Source of the DNA: DATBVX01 sp963724625
GTDB taxonomy: Bacteria > Pseudomonadota > Gammaproteobacteria > Steroidobacterales > Steroidobacteraceae
Direction: 5' to 3'
Assembly: GCA_963724625.1 (NCBI GenBank)
Contig: CAVRVO010000029.1
Span: forward strand, 186,001-250,000
Length of the DNA stretch: 64,000 nt
The position numbers were made by a program, and so were the translations under genes. The notes beneath the pieces are model-generated. The model did no database searches. It saw only the letters and a list, made by a program, of their open reading frames with translations, and had not been told where the DNA came from. Below, in pieces: positions 29,124 through 38,702 of this stretch (its first letter is position 1; each line of letters opens with the position of its first letter).

Positions 29124-29269
29124 CCGACGGCTTCTATGTGAACGAGATGTGGCAGGAAGATCCGCAGCGTCGCGTGCGTGCCAACTACGACCGGCTGGCG
29201 CGGCTGAAAGGACAATACGATCCGACCAACCTGTTCCGGCCCAACGCCAATGTGCAACCAGCGGCGTGA
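29120..29269 (+). pseudogene. C-terminal remnant of a berberine-bridge-type FAD oxidase
   Basis: 49 residues that correspond to the BBE C-terminal domain of FAD-linked oxidases: RRVRANYDRLARLKGQYDPTNLF ends with residues known as the typical tail (YDPTNLFRPNANVQP). The FAD-binding PCMH part is missing. The frame overlaps the pirin stop at ATGA. Either the rest of an oxidase gene was deleted when the pirin gene came to lie here, or the fragment is now expressed as a microprotein. Confidence 0.75.
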
Positions 29270-29338
29270 CGTGCAGAGCCGCTATCGTATGATGGCGTAG
29301 CGCAAGACACGAACAGACTCGCGACAGGACGGTGCGAC

Positions 29339-30157
29339 GTGAGCAATCCGGCCGAAACCTACGAAAGCTACATGGTGCCGGCGTTGTTCGCGCCCTGGGC
29401 TTCGCGGCTCATCGAGGGCGCCAAGCCGAAACCAGGTGAGCGCGTCCTCGACGTGGCATGCGGCACGGGTGTCGTTGCGCGGCGCGTCGCGTCCATCGTC
29501 GGCAGCGAAGGCAAGGCCGTTGGCCTGGACGCCAATCCGAACATGTTGGACGTGGCGCGCACCATGGCCAAGCAGGAACGCCTGAGAGTGCAGTGGCACG
29601 AGGGGCGCGCCGAATCCTTGCCGTTCCCGGAAGGGAGTTTCGACCTGGTAACGTGCCAGTTCGCACTGATGTTCTTCGAGGATCGGCACGCAGCGCTCAC
29701 GGAGATGTACCGCGTGCTCACCCCGGAGGGCCGCCTGGCACTCAGCGTCTGGCAGAGCTTCGAGCAGCATCCGTTCTACCGGCGGCTGGACGAAGCGATC
29801 GAGCATCGTGCGGGCCTCTCTGGCGTGCGGGACATCTTTGCGATCGGCGACTCCGCCGAAGTGCGCCGTCTGGTGCTGGATGCGGGTTTCACGCACGTGC
29901 AGGTCGAGTCCGCCTCCATGACCGCGCGTTTCCCTGACCCGGACGGGTTTCTCGCCGGGGAAATTGATGTCGACACAGCCGCGATCCCATCGATGCAGCA
30001 TCTCGATGCGAACGCGCGCGCCGCAATCGTGCGCGAGATCGCTGCGGACATGCAGGACACGCTGCGCGATGTCACAGTGGGCGACCAGGTGGTCATGCCG
30101 TTTCACGCCCACCTCGTCAGCGCCACCCGGGGCGGCCCCGCCACTATTCACAGGTAG
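29339..30157 (+). CDS. class I SAM-dependent methyltransferase
   Basis: 272 residues from a GTG. The SAM-binding motif is VLDVACGTGVVARRV (about 36-50), with AVGLDANPNMLDVAR as motif II and a FDLVTCQFALMFF segment as motif IV. The C-terminal part, with several alpha/beta elements (FPDPDGFLAGEIDVDTAAI), determines the substrate, which cannot be read. Similar in build to UbiE/Coq5-type small-molecule methyltransferases. Confidence 0.85.
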   Translation: MSNPAETYESYMVPALFAPWASRLIEGAKPKPGERVLDVACGTGVVARRVASIVGSEGKAVGLDANPNMLDVARTMAKQERLRVQWHEGRAESLPFPEGSFDLVTCQFALMFFEDRHAALTEMYRVLTPEGRLALSVWQSFEQHPFYRRLDEAIEHRAGLSGVRDIFAIGDSAEVRRLVLDAGFTHVQVESASMTARFPDPDGFLAGEIDVDTAAIPSMQHLDANARAAIVREIAADMQDTLRDVTVGDQVVMPFHAHLVSATRGGPATIHR

Positions 30158-30255
30158 CGCCTTTCTCCCGCTGATACCGCACGCGCGTGTCGGTACCGCT
30201 GCTAGACTTGGTTCCAGACGTCCGGCGAACCGCTGACGAGAACGGAGTGAAGAGC

Positions 30256-30636
30256 ATGACCAACTTCAGGACTGTTGCGACCGGTATTGCCGCCGCCGCT
30301 GGCCTCATGCTGCAGGGTTGTTATACCGAACCAGCGTACACACCCGTTCCAGTCTCGTCGTCCATTCCCCAGAGATTCGAGGCGTCATGGCAGGCGGCTC
30401 GTGGCGCGGCCTCCGACGAAGGCGTCCGCATTACCTCCGAAGATCGCACCAGCGGCACCCTGCGCGGCGACAAGGGATCGTCCACGCGTGTTGATTACCG
30501 TGGTAACGCAGGCCGACGCATCAATCCACGTCAGCTTTTCCGTGACAGGGGACGCGAGCCTGCAGGATCGTCTGACGAATGCCTATCAACGACGCATGGG
30601 GCGCTGATCGGATTGCGCCGGTGCAATTTCGTCTGA
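30256..30636 (+). CDS. small lipoprotein, probably frameshifted
   Basis: GGAG precedes the ATG. The lipobox is LMLQGC (Cys about 17). The N-terminal two-thirds is a coherent domain (RFEASWQAARGAASDEGVRI). The current frame then becomes Arg/Gly-rich. Removing one G of the GGG at 30474-30476 leads into a natural ending (ITVVTQADASIHVSFSV, then LQDRLTNAYQRRMGR) with a stop at 30607. This pattern suits periplasmic lipoproteins with a beta-hairpin C-terminal half. Function unknown. Confidence 0.65.
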   Translation: MTNFRTVATGIAAAAGLMLQGCYTEPAYTPVPVSSSIPQRFEASWQAARGAASDEGVRITSEDRTSGTLRGDKGSSTRVDYRGNAGRRINPRQLFRDRGREPAGSSDECLSTTHGALIGLRRCNFV

Positions 30637-30689
30637 CCTTCGCAAGCGCGGCCCCGCGCTAAGGACTGTAGGTCACTCCACGACCGCCG

Positions 30690-31349
30690 ATGCCGCAATA
30701 TCCGCCCGGATTCTTCCAGGATTGGGCGCGCAGCGACAACTCGAACATGACACGCTCCGCCAGCACTCCCCGCCTGCGACTTATCCTGCTGTGGTACCTG
30801 CTGGTCATGGTGCTGGTCGCCGTGACTGAGCGTCCCTGGACCCATCACTGGAGTGGCGAACTGGCGCGAGTCCTCGGCCTCATGCTGCTTGCGGCGGGCG
30901 CGCTCGGTCGCATCTGGTGCTCGGCATTCATCGCCGGATTCAAGGACGAGCAGTTGGTGACATGGGGACCGTATGCCCTGTGCCGCAACCCGCTCTACGC
31001 ATTGTCAACACTGGCGGGCGCCGGTATTGGCCTCGCCTCCGGCAGCGTGATGCTTTTCGCGGCAACAGTAGTGGTGCTCGCAGTACTGCACGCGCGGGCA
31101 ACCGGCGACGAGGAGCGCGTACTGCTGGATCGATTCGGGGAGGCGTTTCGACTCTACTGCGCGCACGTACCGCGATTCGTGCCGCGGCATTGGCAAGCTG
31201 AAGTGCTACCGAGTGCTCCTGTGAATTTCGGCGTGTTCCGCAAATCCTTCCTGGACGCGGCCAGTCTGTTCGCCCTCTTCGCAGTGATCAGCACATGCGA
31301 TGTGTTGCGGGGGACGTTTCACTGGCCCGCCGCCTTGGTGCTGTGGTGA
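30690..31349 (+). CDS. isoprenylcysteine/PEMT-like membrane methyltransferase
   Basis: 219 residues, or 200 from the ATG at 30747; neither has a clear ribosome binding site. At least four transmembrane helices (for example LILLWYLLVMVLVAV, VLGLMLLAAGALGRIWC). The core motif is GPYALCRNPLYALSTLAGAG, typical of the ICMT/PEMT family, with the acidic pair in ATGDEERVLLDRFG following. Family members methylate lipids or prenylated substrates; the substrate here is unknown. Confidence 0.75.
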   Translation: MPQYPPGFFQDWARSDNSNMTRSASTPRLRLILLWYLLVMVLVAVTERPWTHHWSGELARVLGLMLLAAGALGRIWCSAFIAGFKDEQLVTWGPYALCRNPLYALSTLAGAGIGLASGSVMLFAATVVVLAVLHARATGDEERVLLDRFGEAFRLYCAHVPRFVPRHWQAEVLPSAPVNFGVFRKSFLDAASLFALFAVISTCDVLRGTFHWPAALVLW

Positions 31350-31358
31350 AGCGGCTCT

Positions 31359-31802
31359 TCAGCTGTTCGAGAGCGAGGCAGTCGACGTCGCGGCGCTGGA
31401 CTCGGCCGCGGGTTGAGGAGGCGCCATGTCCGGCGCAAGCGGCATGGTGTACGGATCGACTTTTTCGCGGGCCTCGCGGCGACGCCGCTCGAGCTCATCA
31501 CGCGCGCGGCGTGCTTCACGCGCCTTCTCGAATTGCTCCTGGGCGGCCTTGTCAGCAGTCGGCGGCTGTTGTGCCTCGAGCCGTGAGACTGCTTCGCGAG
31601 CGTTGCGACACTCGCGGTCGGTGAGCGCGGCGCTTTGCAACTCGTTGCAGCGGAGCACGACCCCCTGCAGCACCGCCGGGTCCTCCATGAGCTGAAGCGC
31701 GCCGCGTGGCGGAAGCTCGTGGCTGCAGCCGGTGGCCAGAATCAGGCCCGGGAAGACGAGGATTGCGACAGCTCGCCAACCGCCTCTGTTTGTCGAACGC
31801 AT
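31359..31802 (-). CDS. EexN-like lipoprotein
   Basis: 147 residues starting at the ATG that gives a signal peptide with lipobox LILATGC (Cys about 24). The next segment (LQLMEDPAVLQGVVLRCNE, then DRECRNAREAVSRL) resembles EexN-type entry-exclusion lipoproteins in spacing of a Cys pair. The remainder is a charged helix (EKAREARRARDELERRRRE) and a Pro/Ala/Ser tail. No conjugation genes are nearby, so an exclusion role is unlikely. The gene is convergent with the methyltransferase. Confidence 0.55.
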   Translation of the reverse strand: MRSTNRGGWRAVAILVFPGLILATGCSHELPPRGALQLMEDPAVLQGVVLRCNELQSAALTDRECRNAREAVSRLEAQQPPTADKAAQEQFEKAREARRARDELERRRREAREKVDPYTMPLAPDMAPPQPAAESSAATSTASLSNS

Positions 31803-32029
31803 GGTGTGATCCGTAACGCTGGTGATGGGGTTGCGTGGCAGCGGCCCCGCTTGCTGCTCGCCCATCGAAATCGGGCGCAATCATATGAAACTAAAGCGCT
31901 TATGCATTGTGATCGGGTTCTCAGCCCGACCTCGATTCGGCACCTTCGAGGGCTCCCGCCCGATGACCGGTTACTGCCGGCCGACAGGCGGCGGTGCTAA
32001 ATTGCCCCTGCCAACCGATCGTGCCGTCC

Positions 32030-32542
32030 ATGACCAACAGCAGGTGCTGGGCTCTTCTGACTGTGGCGCTGCTCGCCGCGCAGGCTGCGTCGGCGCCGCC
32101 CCCCGACTCTCTATCCTCGTCGAGCAGCTTCACCGTCATCGGCGCCAATGAGCTTCTCAGTGCCGGCGCGCAGGAATTGGAGCGTGGAAACTATCAGCAG
32201 GGTGTTGAGCTGACGCTGGCGGGACTCAATCGCCCGAATGCGCCCGAGGATCGCGCCGCGGGTCTTGCAAACCTCTGTGCGGGTTACGTGGGGCTGCGCC
32301 AGTACGAGCTCGCGCTCGCCAAGTGCAGCGAGTCTATCGAACTCAACTCCAGCAACTGGCGCACGTGGAACAATCGCGCCGCTGCGTACCTGGGCAAAGG
32401 CATGGTTGAAGCTGCGCTGAGAGACGTGCAGACCGGTCTGCACCTTTCGCCGCAATCGGGCACACTCAAGAAAACCCAACAGATCCTGCTGGAACGCAAG
32501 CGTGTGCGCGAGGAACAGCTACGCAAGGCGACCCGCTCGTAG
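32030..32542 (+). CDS. exported TPR protein
   Basis: 170 residues starting at the ATG that gives a signal peptide (ALLTVALLAAQAASA). Three TPR units follow (AQELERGNYQQGVELTLAGL, NLCAGYVGLRQYELALAKCS, NNRAAAYLGKGMVEAALRD). A basic coiled tail (ILLERKRVREEQLRKATRS) closes the protein. It lies 5 bases upstream of the RIO-like kinase gene. Confidence 0.75.
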   Translation: MTNSRCWALLTVALLAAQAASAPPPDSLSSSSSFTVIGANELLSAGAQELERGNYQQGVELTLAGLNRPNAPEDRAAGLANLCAGYVGLRQYELALAKCSESIELNSSNWRTWNNRAAAYLGKGMVEAALRDVQTGLHLSPQSGTLKKTQQILLERKRVREEQLRKATRS

Positions 32543-32547
32543 ATCTG

Positions 32548-33199
32548 ATGGAACTCAAGTCCGACCTGTTCGGCACGGTGTGCCGGGTTGAGCGGCGGGT
32601 CGGCTCCGACGTGAGCCTGCTCGTGGAGCGCGACGCGCGCCGCTCGCGCTGGTGGTTGCGTGCCCTCGCCTATCGCCTCGCACGGCGCGAAGCGCGAGCT
32701 CTTCAAGCGCTGCACGCTGTTCCTGGTGTGCCAACGTTTCACGATTTCTCGGCCGGGGTGTTGAGGCGCGGCTGGATCGAGGGACTTCCCGATGCAGCTT
32801 GCGCGCCCGCGCGACACGCGTTTCTTTGGTGCTGCCTTCGGGCTGTTGCGGCGCCTGCACCGCGCGGGCGTAGTTCATAACGACCTGGCCAAGGAACCGA
32901 ACTGGCTGGTTACGCCCGAGGGTCACGCGGCGCTGGTCGATTTTCAGCTGTCGCTCGTCTCACCGCGCCGTAGCCGGCTGTTCCGCATCCTGGCGCGCGA
33001 GGACATCCGTCACCTGCTCAAGCACAAGCGCACCTACTGCCCTCAGCGCCTGACGCGGCGCGAGTTGCAGATTCTTGCCACTCCGTCGTTGCTCAACCGC
33101 ATCTGGATGAGCAGCGGCAAGAAGCTCTACACCTTCATTACGCGTCGCGTGCTGGGCTGGGCTGATCGTGAGGGCGCCAGCGATCGCAAGTGGCAGTGA
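32548..33199 (+). pseudogene. RIO-like Ser/Thr kinase gene with a +1 frameshift
   Basis: The first frame (from 32548) gives an N-lobe-like segment (KSDLFGTVCRVERRVGSD, LARREARALQALHAVPGVP). The second frame continues at once with MQLARPRDTRFFGAAFGLLR, then the catalytic loop HNDLAKEPNWLV, VDFQLS in place of DFG, and a helical C-lobe. Removing one C of the CCC at 32788-32790 joins them seamlessly (GWIEGLPMQLARP). Proteins of this kind are small RIO/Kdo-type kinases. Unless the extra base is a sequencing error, the kinase is inactive. Confidence 0.8.
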
Positions 33200-33254
33200 C
33201 TTGCGGGTGCGAGACAGCCCGATTAATCTGCGCCGCCCATTCGACGGAATCGCA

Positions 33255-33521
33255 ATGGCCATCGCCCATATCCACAACCTGCATCGACCGATCACCCAGG
33301 AGCAACGTCCCTACGGGATCCGCATCAGCCTGCGGGACAACGATCCGTTCCGTGGCCTCCTCGGCCCGGAATGGCAGAAGTACCACTGGTTCGCCACGGC
33401 AGCAGAGCGTGATCGGGCACTCGAGGAGATGAGTCGCAAGCACGAATATTCGCGCAGCGGTGATCGGCCGGCGCTCGTGTTCGTCAAGGTCGAGAAGCTG
33501 GCGGAGAGCCGTAGTCTCTAG
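33255..33521 (+). CDS. conserved small protein of unknown function
   Basis: 88 residues from the ATG preceded by GGA; a longer GTG-start frame from 33168 overlaps the kinase remnant. Basic, with a GIRISLRDNDPFRGLLGPEW motif followed by a helical KYHWFATAAERDRALEEM. No signal peptide or membrane helix, so cytoplasmic. Nothing specific recognised. Confidence 0.6.
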   Translation: MAIAHIHNLHRPITQEQRPYGIRISLRDNDPFRGLLGPEWQKYHWFATAAERDRALEEMSRKHEYSRSGDRPALVFVKVEKLAESRSL

Positions 33522-33540
33522 GGCGAATCTTTTGGGGCGA

Positions 33541-35844
33541 CTAGAACGGTCTGCCCATGAAGAGGTAGAAGGCGGTCTCGCCCTCGCTGTCGTAACCGAC
33601 TGCGAGATACAGCGGCCCCAGGAAAGTATCCAGACCCAGAAACAAGCTCCCATCCTTGCGCGTGTTGCTGAAGCTCGCCTGGGATCGCTCCGCCCACGTG
33701 TCACCCACTTCCAGCGACAAGCCGGCGTACACCGGAACGTTGAGCAATCCAGGTCGATCGCCGCGGCCTATCTGGCGGTAGTAGAGCGCGCGTGCGATGC
33801 CGAAGTGCGGTCCGGCGACTGAGTTGGCGGTGAGGCCGGAGAGATTCAGGAAGCCACCCAGGGTGAAGAAATCCTGGACTGGGGGAGTCGCGGCATCACT
33901 GTGCACGGTCGAACCGCCTGATGCCCACAAGACCAGCGTGTGTCGCCCCCAACTTCGCGCCACCAGTGCATCCAGGCTCAGAATGTCCGAAGACGCATCG
34001 TCGCCGAGACCGGTGCGCCCGGCCGTCCACTGCATCTCCACCGATTGGCCCGAGCGCGGGAAGTTCAGATTGTCGAGCTCGTCGTAGCGGAAGCTGGTGA
34101 TGAATTCCCCGGTATCGAAGTCCTCTTCCGGCAGCGTGGGCTCACCGATGTGTACGCGCGATTGGCCGAAACCACGTCGCACGCCAACGCGCAGCTCGCC
34201 CCAGCTAGCGAACCCGCGACCCACGGCGAGTTCCGCTTCCTGGCTGCGTACCCGAAATTCCGCAATCGGCTCCTGATCGTTGAGCAACTGCACGTTGCGA
34301 ATCTCGAACAGGAACTGCGGCGCGATGAAGTAGCGTGGCGAATAGGTGAACGGTTGGTAGAACTCGGTGCGAAACAGCGGGTTTTCGCCCACCTGCAGAT
34401 CCGTGACCCACTCGGCGCCCAGTTGATTGACTTCCGTAATGATGAAGCGCGAGGCGGCGTTGTAGCTGCTGTTGCCCTCGAAGTCATCCTGCAGGTTGAG
34501 GCTGAAGCGCACGTAGTTCGGGCCCCAGGACTTGCGCCGTGCGCTCACCTCGAGTCCGTCGCGATCGCCATCGCGCACCAGTCGATAGTCGACTGTTTCG
34601 AACTGATCGAGGCCATAGAGCTCGGTGATGCGCCTCTCGAGGCCGCTGCTGTCGAGCGGCTTGCCCACCAGGGGCTCCATCGCGGCTTCGATGATCTTGG
34701 CATAGCGCTTGGAGCGCTCGTCGCTGCGCACGAAGGCGATCTGCGGGCCCTCTCGTTCGCGCGCACTGCGTCGCGCCAGATATTGCGCGTACTGATCGGC
34801 TGGTACGCTCAACTCGCCAAGACGCGTGGTCACCGTCCGCGCTGCGACTTCACCGCTCGAAATTGCCTCCTCCACGTTCCTGAAGTCGAACGACGTCATG
34901 CCGCCGAGCAGCGGTTCGATGACGACGTCACGCTCGGTCAGGGTCGCGCGCTGACGCTTGGTTTCGCGCTGGATCAGGATCGCCACCATCTGGTTGGAAA
35001 CATCGAGTGGCGAGAGGAGCGTGTCGCGCTTCTGCAGGGGAAAGCTCACGTCCGATACGATGAGCACATCGACGTGCATGGCGCGCGCGATGTCAGCCGG
35101 CAGGTTTTCTGCCAGGCCGCCATCCACCAGCACTCGCTTGTCTATTTCTACCGGCTCGAAGACTCCGGGCGCCGACATGCTGGCCCGCATCGCGGTCGCG
35201 AGGTCACCGTGATCCAGCACCACCGTTGCGCCGGTCTCGACGTCGGCGGCCACGGCGCGGAACGCAATCGGCAGATCGTCGAAGCTCTCCACCTGCGACA
35301 CCGGCAGGGTCTGCAAACGCAGCATCTGGTTCAGCTTCTGTCCCTGGATCAGGCCGCGCGGATACAAGAATTTGCCGCCTTTGAGTCCCAGCGGCAGGCG
35401 CACCGGAAAGTCGCGGTCATCCTGCTTGCGGCGATAGGCGAGATCCTTGCGCGATGGGCGGTCGCGAAAGGCATCCTGCCAGTCGATCGAGCTGATCAGC
35501 TTTTCGATCTCCGCCGCCGACATGCCCGAGGCATAAAGGCCCCCCACGACCGCTCCCATGCTGGTGCCCACGACGGCATCGACCGGCACGTGCATTTCTT
35601 CCAGTGTCTTGAGCACGCCGACGTGTGCCGCGCCACGGGCGCCACCACCACTCAAGACCAACCCGATGCGCGCACGACCGGGATCCTGGGCGCTTGCGTC
35701 CGCGTTCGCAGTGTCAACCCGCCCCGTCGGGTCCTGGGCAACGGCAGCAACCGAGAGCAGCGCGGCGTAGCAGCCGACGATTGCCGCCCATCGCCGAGAA
35801 ACCGCGTTGGAACTTGCGGAGTTCAAGAAGGAGTCGAGCCCCAA
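33541..35844 (-). CDS. patatin-like phospholipase with BamA-type barrel (PlpD-like)
   Basis: 767 residues, apparently from a TTG within the end of the AlaX gene; a TTG at 35826 is also possible. A signal peptide (GCYAALLSVAAVAQ) precedes the patatin domain at about 60-310. It has the oxyanion loop SGGGARGAAHVGV, nucleophile elbow GTSMG and catalytic VDGG. A POTRA-like domain (about 375-445) and a 16-stranded-type barrel ending AFYLFMGRPF follow. This is the type Vd autotransporter architecture of Pseudomonas PlpD: a lipase carried by its own outer-membrane barrel. The phospholipid substrate is inferred. Confidence 0.88.
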   Translation of the reverse strand: MGLDSFLNSASSNAVSRRWAAIVGCYAALLSVAAVAQDPTGRVDTANADASAQDPGRARIGLVLSGGGARGAAHVGVLKTLEEMHVPVDAVVGTSMGAVVGGLYASGMSAAEIEKLISSIDWQDAFRDRPSRKDLAYRRKQDDRDFPVRLPLGLKGGKFLYPRGLIQGQKLNQMLRLQTLPVSQVESFDDLPIAFRAVAADVETGATVVLDHGDLATAMRASMSAPGVFEPVEIDKRVLVDGGLAENLPADIARAMHVDVLIVSDVSFPLQKRDTLLSPLDVSNQMVAILIQRETKRQRATLTERDVVIEPLLGGMTSFDFRNVEEAISSGEVAARTVTTRLGELSVPADQYAQYLARRSAREREGPQIAFVRSDERSKRYAKIIEAAMEPLVGKPLDSSGLERRITELYGLDQFETVDYRLVRDGDRDGLEVSARRKSWGPNYVRFSLNLQDDFEGNSSYNAASRFIITEVNQLGAEWVTDLQVGENPLFRTEFYQPFTYSPRYFIAPQFLFEIRNVQLLNDQEPIAEFRVRSQEAELAVGRGFASWGELRVGVRRGFGQSRVHIGEPTLPEEDFDTGEFITSFRYDELDNLNFPRSGQSVEMQWTAGRTGLGDDASSDILSLDALVARSWGRHTLVLWASGGSTVHSDAATPPVQDFFTLGGFLNLSGLTANSVAGPHFGIARALYYRQIGRGDRPGLLNVPVYAGLSLEVGDTWAERSQASFSNTRKDGSLFLGLDTFLGPLYLAVGYDSEGETAFYLFMGRPF

Positions 35845-36539
35845 CTGATATACACGCGCCGGTTGTGCTTTCCCTTGTTCTCCACCTTGGTGACCTGCAT
35901 CGGCCCGATCTCAGCGGTACGGGCTACGTGCGTGCCGCCACAGGGTTGCAGGTCCACGCCCGGGATGCTCAGCAGACGGATTCGACCCGCACCGACTGGT
36001 GGGCGGACCGACATGGTGCGAATGAGCTCCGGCTGCCGCGACAGCTCCTCGTCCGTGATCCATTCCGAGGTCACGGTGGTATCGGCGCGAATCAGCTGGT
36101 TGAGGGCGTTCGTGACGCGGTCTCGATCGATCTCCTCCTGCGTGTCGAAGTCGAGCCGGCTCTTATCGGAAGCAATCTGACCGCCCGTGACACCGAAGCG
36201 CAGCACCGAGCCGAGCAGGTGCAGGGCCGTGTGCATCCGCATGTGCGCATAGCGTCGCTCCCAGTCGATTGCAGCGACAACTGCATCGCCCACGCCCAGA
36301 TCCGGCGGCTTCACTTCCGGAATGTGCAGAATCCGGCCCTGCTCACCCTTACGCGTATCGATGATTCGCACTGAACGCCCATCGTTGGTCCGCAGCCAGC
36401 CGCTGTCGCCGGGCTGCCCGCCACCAAGCGGATAGAACACCGTGCAGTTCAGCTCGATGCCGGCATCGCTGGATGCGAGCACCTGCGCCGCGCACGACTT
36501 CAGATACGCATCCTGCTGGAACAGGGATTCGGTGCTCAT
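35823..36539 (-). CDS. alanyl-tRNA editing protein AlaX
   Basis: 238 residues. The editing domain of alanyl-tRNA synthetase is present. Zn ligands are in HTALH (about 103-107) and CGGTH (about 204-208), and the GGGQPGDSGW motif lies at about 39-48. It hydrolyses Ser- or Gly-mischarged tRNA-Ala in trans. The gene overlaps the PlpD-like gene by 22 bases on the same strand and faces away from the PQQ dehydrogenase. Confidence 0.88.
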   Translation of the reverse strand: MSTESLFQQDAYLKSCAAQVLASSDAGIELNCTVFYPLGGGQPGDSGWLRTNDGRSVRIIDTRKGEQGRILHIPEVKPPDLGVGDAVVAAIDWERRYAHMRMHTALHLLGSVLRFGVTGGQIASDKSRLDFDTQEEIDRDRVTNALNQLIRADTTVTSEWITDEELSRQPELIRTMSVRPPVGAGRIRLLSIPGVDLQPCGGTHVARTAEIGPMQVTKVENKGKHNRRVYISWGSTPS

Positions 36540-36611
36540 GGGTCGCCAGATTTAGCAGTGAACCTCGCGCACGTCCACCCCGACAGTGTGCGAACCGCCC
36601 TGCACGGTGAC

Positions 36612-36640
36612 TTGGTGGTCCGCGTCCGAGTCGCTACACT
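36612..36640 (+). promoter_or_regulatory. candidate sigma-70 promoter for the PQQ dehydrogenase
   Basis: TTGGTG (36612-36617), 17 bases, TACACT (36635-36640). The predicted transcript start is about 18 bases before the ATG at 36665. No other element is evident in the 125 bases separating it from alaX. Confidence 0.35.
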
Positions 36641-36664
36641 GCGCCGCAACTCGACATACCCCGC

Positions 36665-38639
36665 ATGGTCCGAACGCCGCGCACGTACCTGCTCTTGCTT
36701 TCGCTCCTACTCCCGGGAACAGCCCTCGCCCAGGAAGCGAGCGACTGGGAACACTACGGCGGCGATGACTTTGGACAGCGTTATTCGACGCTCACGGCGA
36801 TCGATCGCGACAACGTCGGCAAACTCGAACAGGCGTGGGTATACCGCACCGGCGAACTCGGCGAAGGATTCGCGCGCGCTGACAAGCTGGCGTTCGAGGC
36901 CACTCCAATCCTGGTCAACACGACGCTCTACCTCAGCACGCCGACAAATATCGTCATCGCGCTCGATGCCTCGACCGGCAAACAGCGCTGGCGTTACGAC
37001 CCCAGGGTCGATCGCAAACGCCGTTACGCCGAGGCGGCATCGCGCGGCGTCAGCGCATGGCATGAGTCACCTGCCAAGGCGACAGGCGTCTGCGGCCTGC
37101 GCATTTTCATGGGGACGCTCGATGCACGCCTGATCGCGGTCGATGGACGCACGGGCCAGTTGTGCCAGGATTTCGGGCCCGGCGGTGAGGTCGACCTGGC
37201 TTCCGGCATTCAAATCCATAGCGCACCGGACTACCTCGTCACATCGCCTCCCGCGATCTACAAGGACCTGGTGATCGTGGGGACGGCCATCGGCGACAAC
37301 CGTGGCGTCGAGCTCGAACGCGGCGTGGTGCGCGCCTTCGACGCTCGCACGGGAGTGCTGCGCTGGAGCTGGGACCCGATCCCCACCGATCCCGCCGATC
37401 CGGTCAGCAAGGAATGGAATGCGCGCAATGCGCAGCGCACCGGGGGAGCCAATGCCTGGAGCGTCATGTCAGTGGATCCAGCCCGCGGGTTGCTGTTCGT
37501 TCCGACCGGTTCGGCGAGCCCTGATTTCTACGGCGGCGAACGGCCTGGCTCGAATCGTTACGCGAATTCGCTCGTGGCGCTCAATGCGGCGACGGGCAAG
37601 GTCGTATGGCAGCAGCAACTCGTGCATCACGATCTGTGGGATTACGACCTGGCCGCGCAGCCAGTCCTCGCTGAGCTGGTGCGCGATGGCAAGAACGTCG
37701 CAGCGGTGGTGCAGGCGACGAAAATGGGCGTGTTGTTCGTGTTCGATCGCGAGACCGGAGCGCCCCTGTTCGACATCCGCGAACGTCCGGTGCCGCGCTC
37801 CGATGTTCCAGGTGAGCAATCCTGGCCGACGCAGCCCCTTCCCGTGTTGCCGCCGCCGCTGGTTTCGCACGCACGTGTCAGACCCGAGGATGCCTGGGGT
37901 CTCACATTCTGGGATCGCGGCAAGTGTCGCAGTCAGATCGCCAGGCTTCACTCCGAAGGAATCTACACGCCGCCGAGTCTGCAGGGCACGATCCTCTATC
38001 CGAGCTACGCGGGCGGCAGCAACTGGGGAGGCCTGGCGCTCGACAGCGAACGGCAGTGGGCCATCGTGCCGCTGAACAACCTGCCGATGGTGGTGACTCT
38101 CATCAAGTCCGATGAGGTGCGCGTCGCAGCGCGCTCGGGCGACTTCCCGGATTCGGAGTTCGCGCTGCAGGCCGGCACGCCGTATGGCATGCGCCGCGAG
38201 GCGTTACTGTCGCCCTGGGGACTTCCATGTACCGCGCCGCCCTGGGGAACGCTGGCTGCGGTGGATCTGCGCCGCGGCGAGATCAAATGGCAGGTGCCGC
38301 TTGGGATCGACGCGTGACCTGCTGCCGTTCTTCGTGCCGACACGGACGCTCGGAACGCCTCACGTTGGGGGGCCGATCGTGACGGCGGGCGGATTGGTCT
38401 TCATTGGCGCCGCAATGGACAACTACCTGCGCGCGTTTGACGTCGAGACCGGCAAGGAGCTGTGGAAAGGACGCCTCCCGGCGGGCGGCCAGGCGACGCC
38501 GATGACCTATTACGACAGCGCACAAAAGCGTCAGCTCGTCGTGATCGCAGCCGGTGGACACGGGAGCCTCGGCACTAAGCAGGGCGACTACGTCGTCGCC
38601 TTCGGACTCCCTGCTCATGGTGATCGCCAGGCGCATTAG
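36665..38639 (+). pseudogene. PQQ-dependent dehydrogenase gene with a +1 frameshift
   Basis: The first frame encodes 550 residues: signal peptide LLLLSLLLPGTALA, propeller blades with W-motifs (SDWEHYGGDDFGQRYSTLTA, SYAGGSNWGGLALDSE). It stops just after QVPLG. The rest (DLLPFFVPTRTLGTPHVGG through QLVVIAAGGHGSLGTKQGDY, ending at 38639) is in the next frame. One G of the GGG at 38303-38305 is extra. The family oxidises alcohols or aldose sugars in the periplasm with PQQ and quinone or cytochrome acceptors. With no N-terminal membrane domain it resembles soluble glucose-dehydrogenase-like enzymes. It is inactive as read unless the base is an artefact. Confidence 0.88.
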
Positions 38640-38702
38640 CGGATACGCCAGCGCCACCGAGATCGGCTATTCTTTCGCCAGACCGCCGCGCAGCAGAGCC
38701 CC

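Noticed and set aside
31359..31802. Conjugation or entry-exclusion locus
   Set aside because: The EexN-like lipoprotein stands alone. There is no relaxase, type IV secretion or plasmid gene in the window.
33940..36180. Long plus-strand frame opposite the PlpD-like gene
   Set aside because: His/Arg-rich composition typical of antisense frames in high-GC DNA; the minus strand carries a complete lipase-barrel gene.
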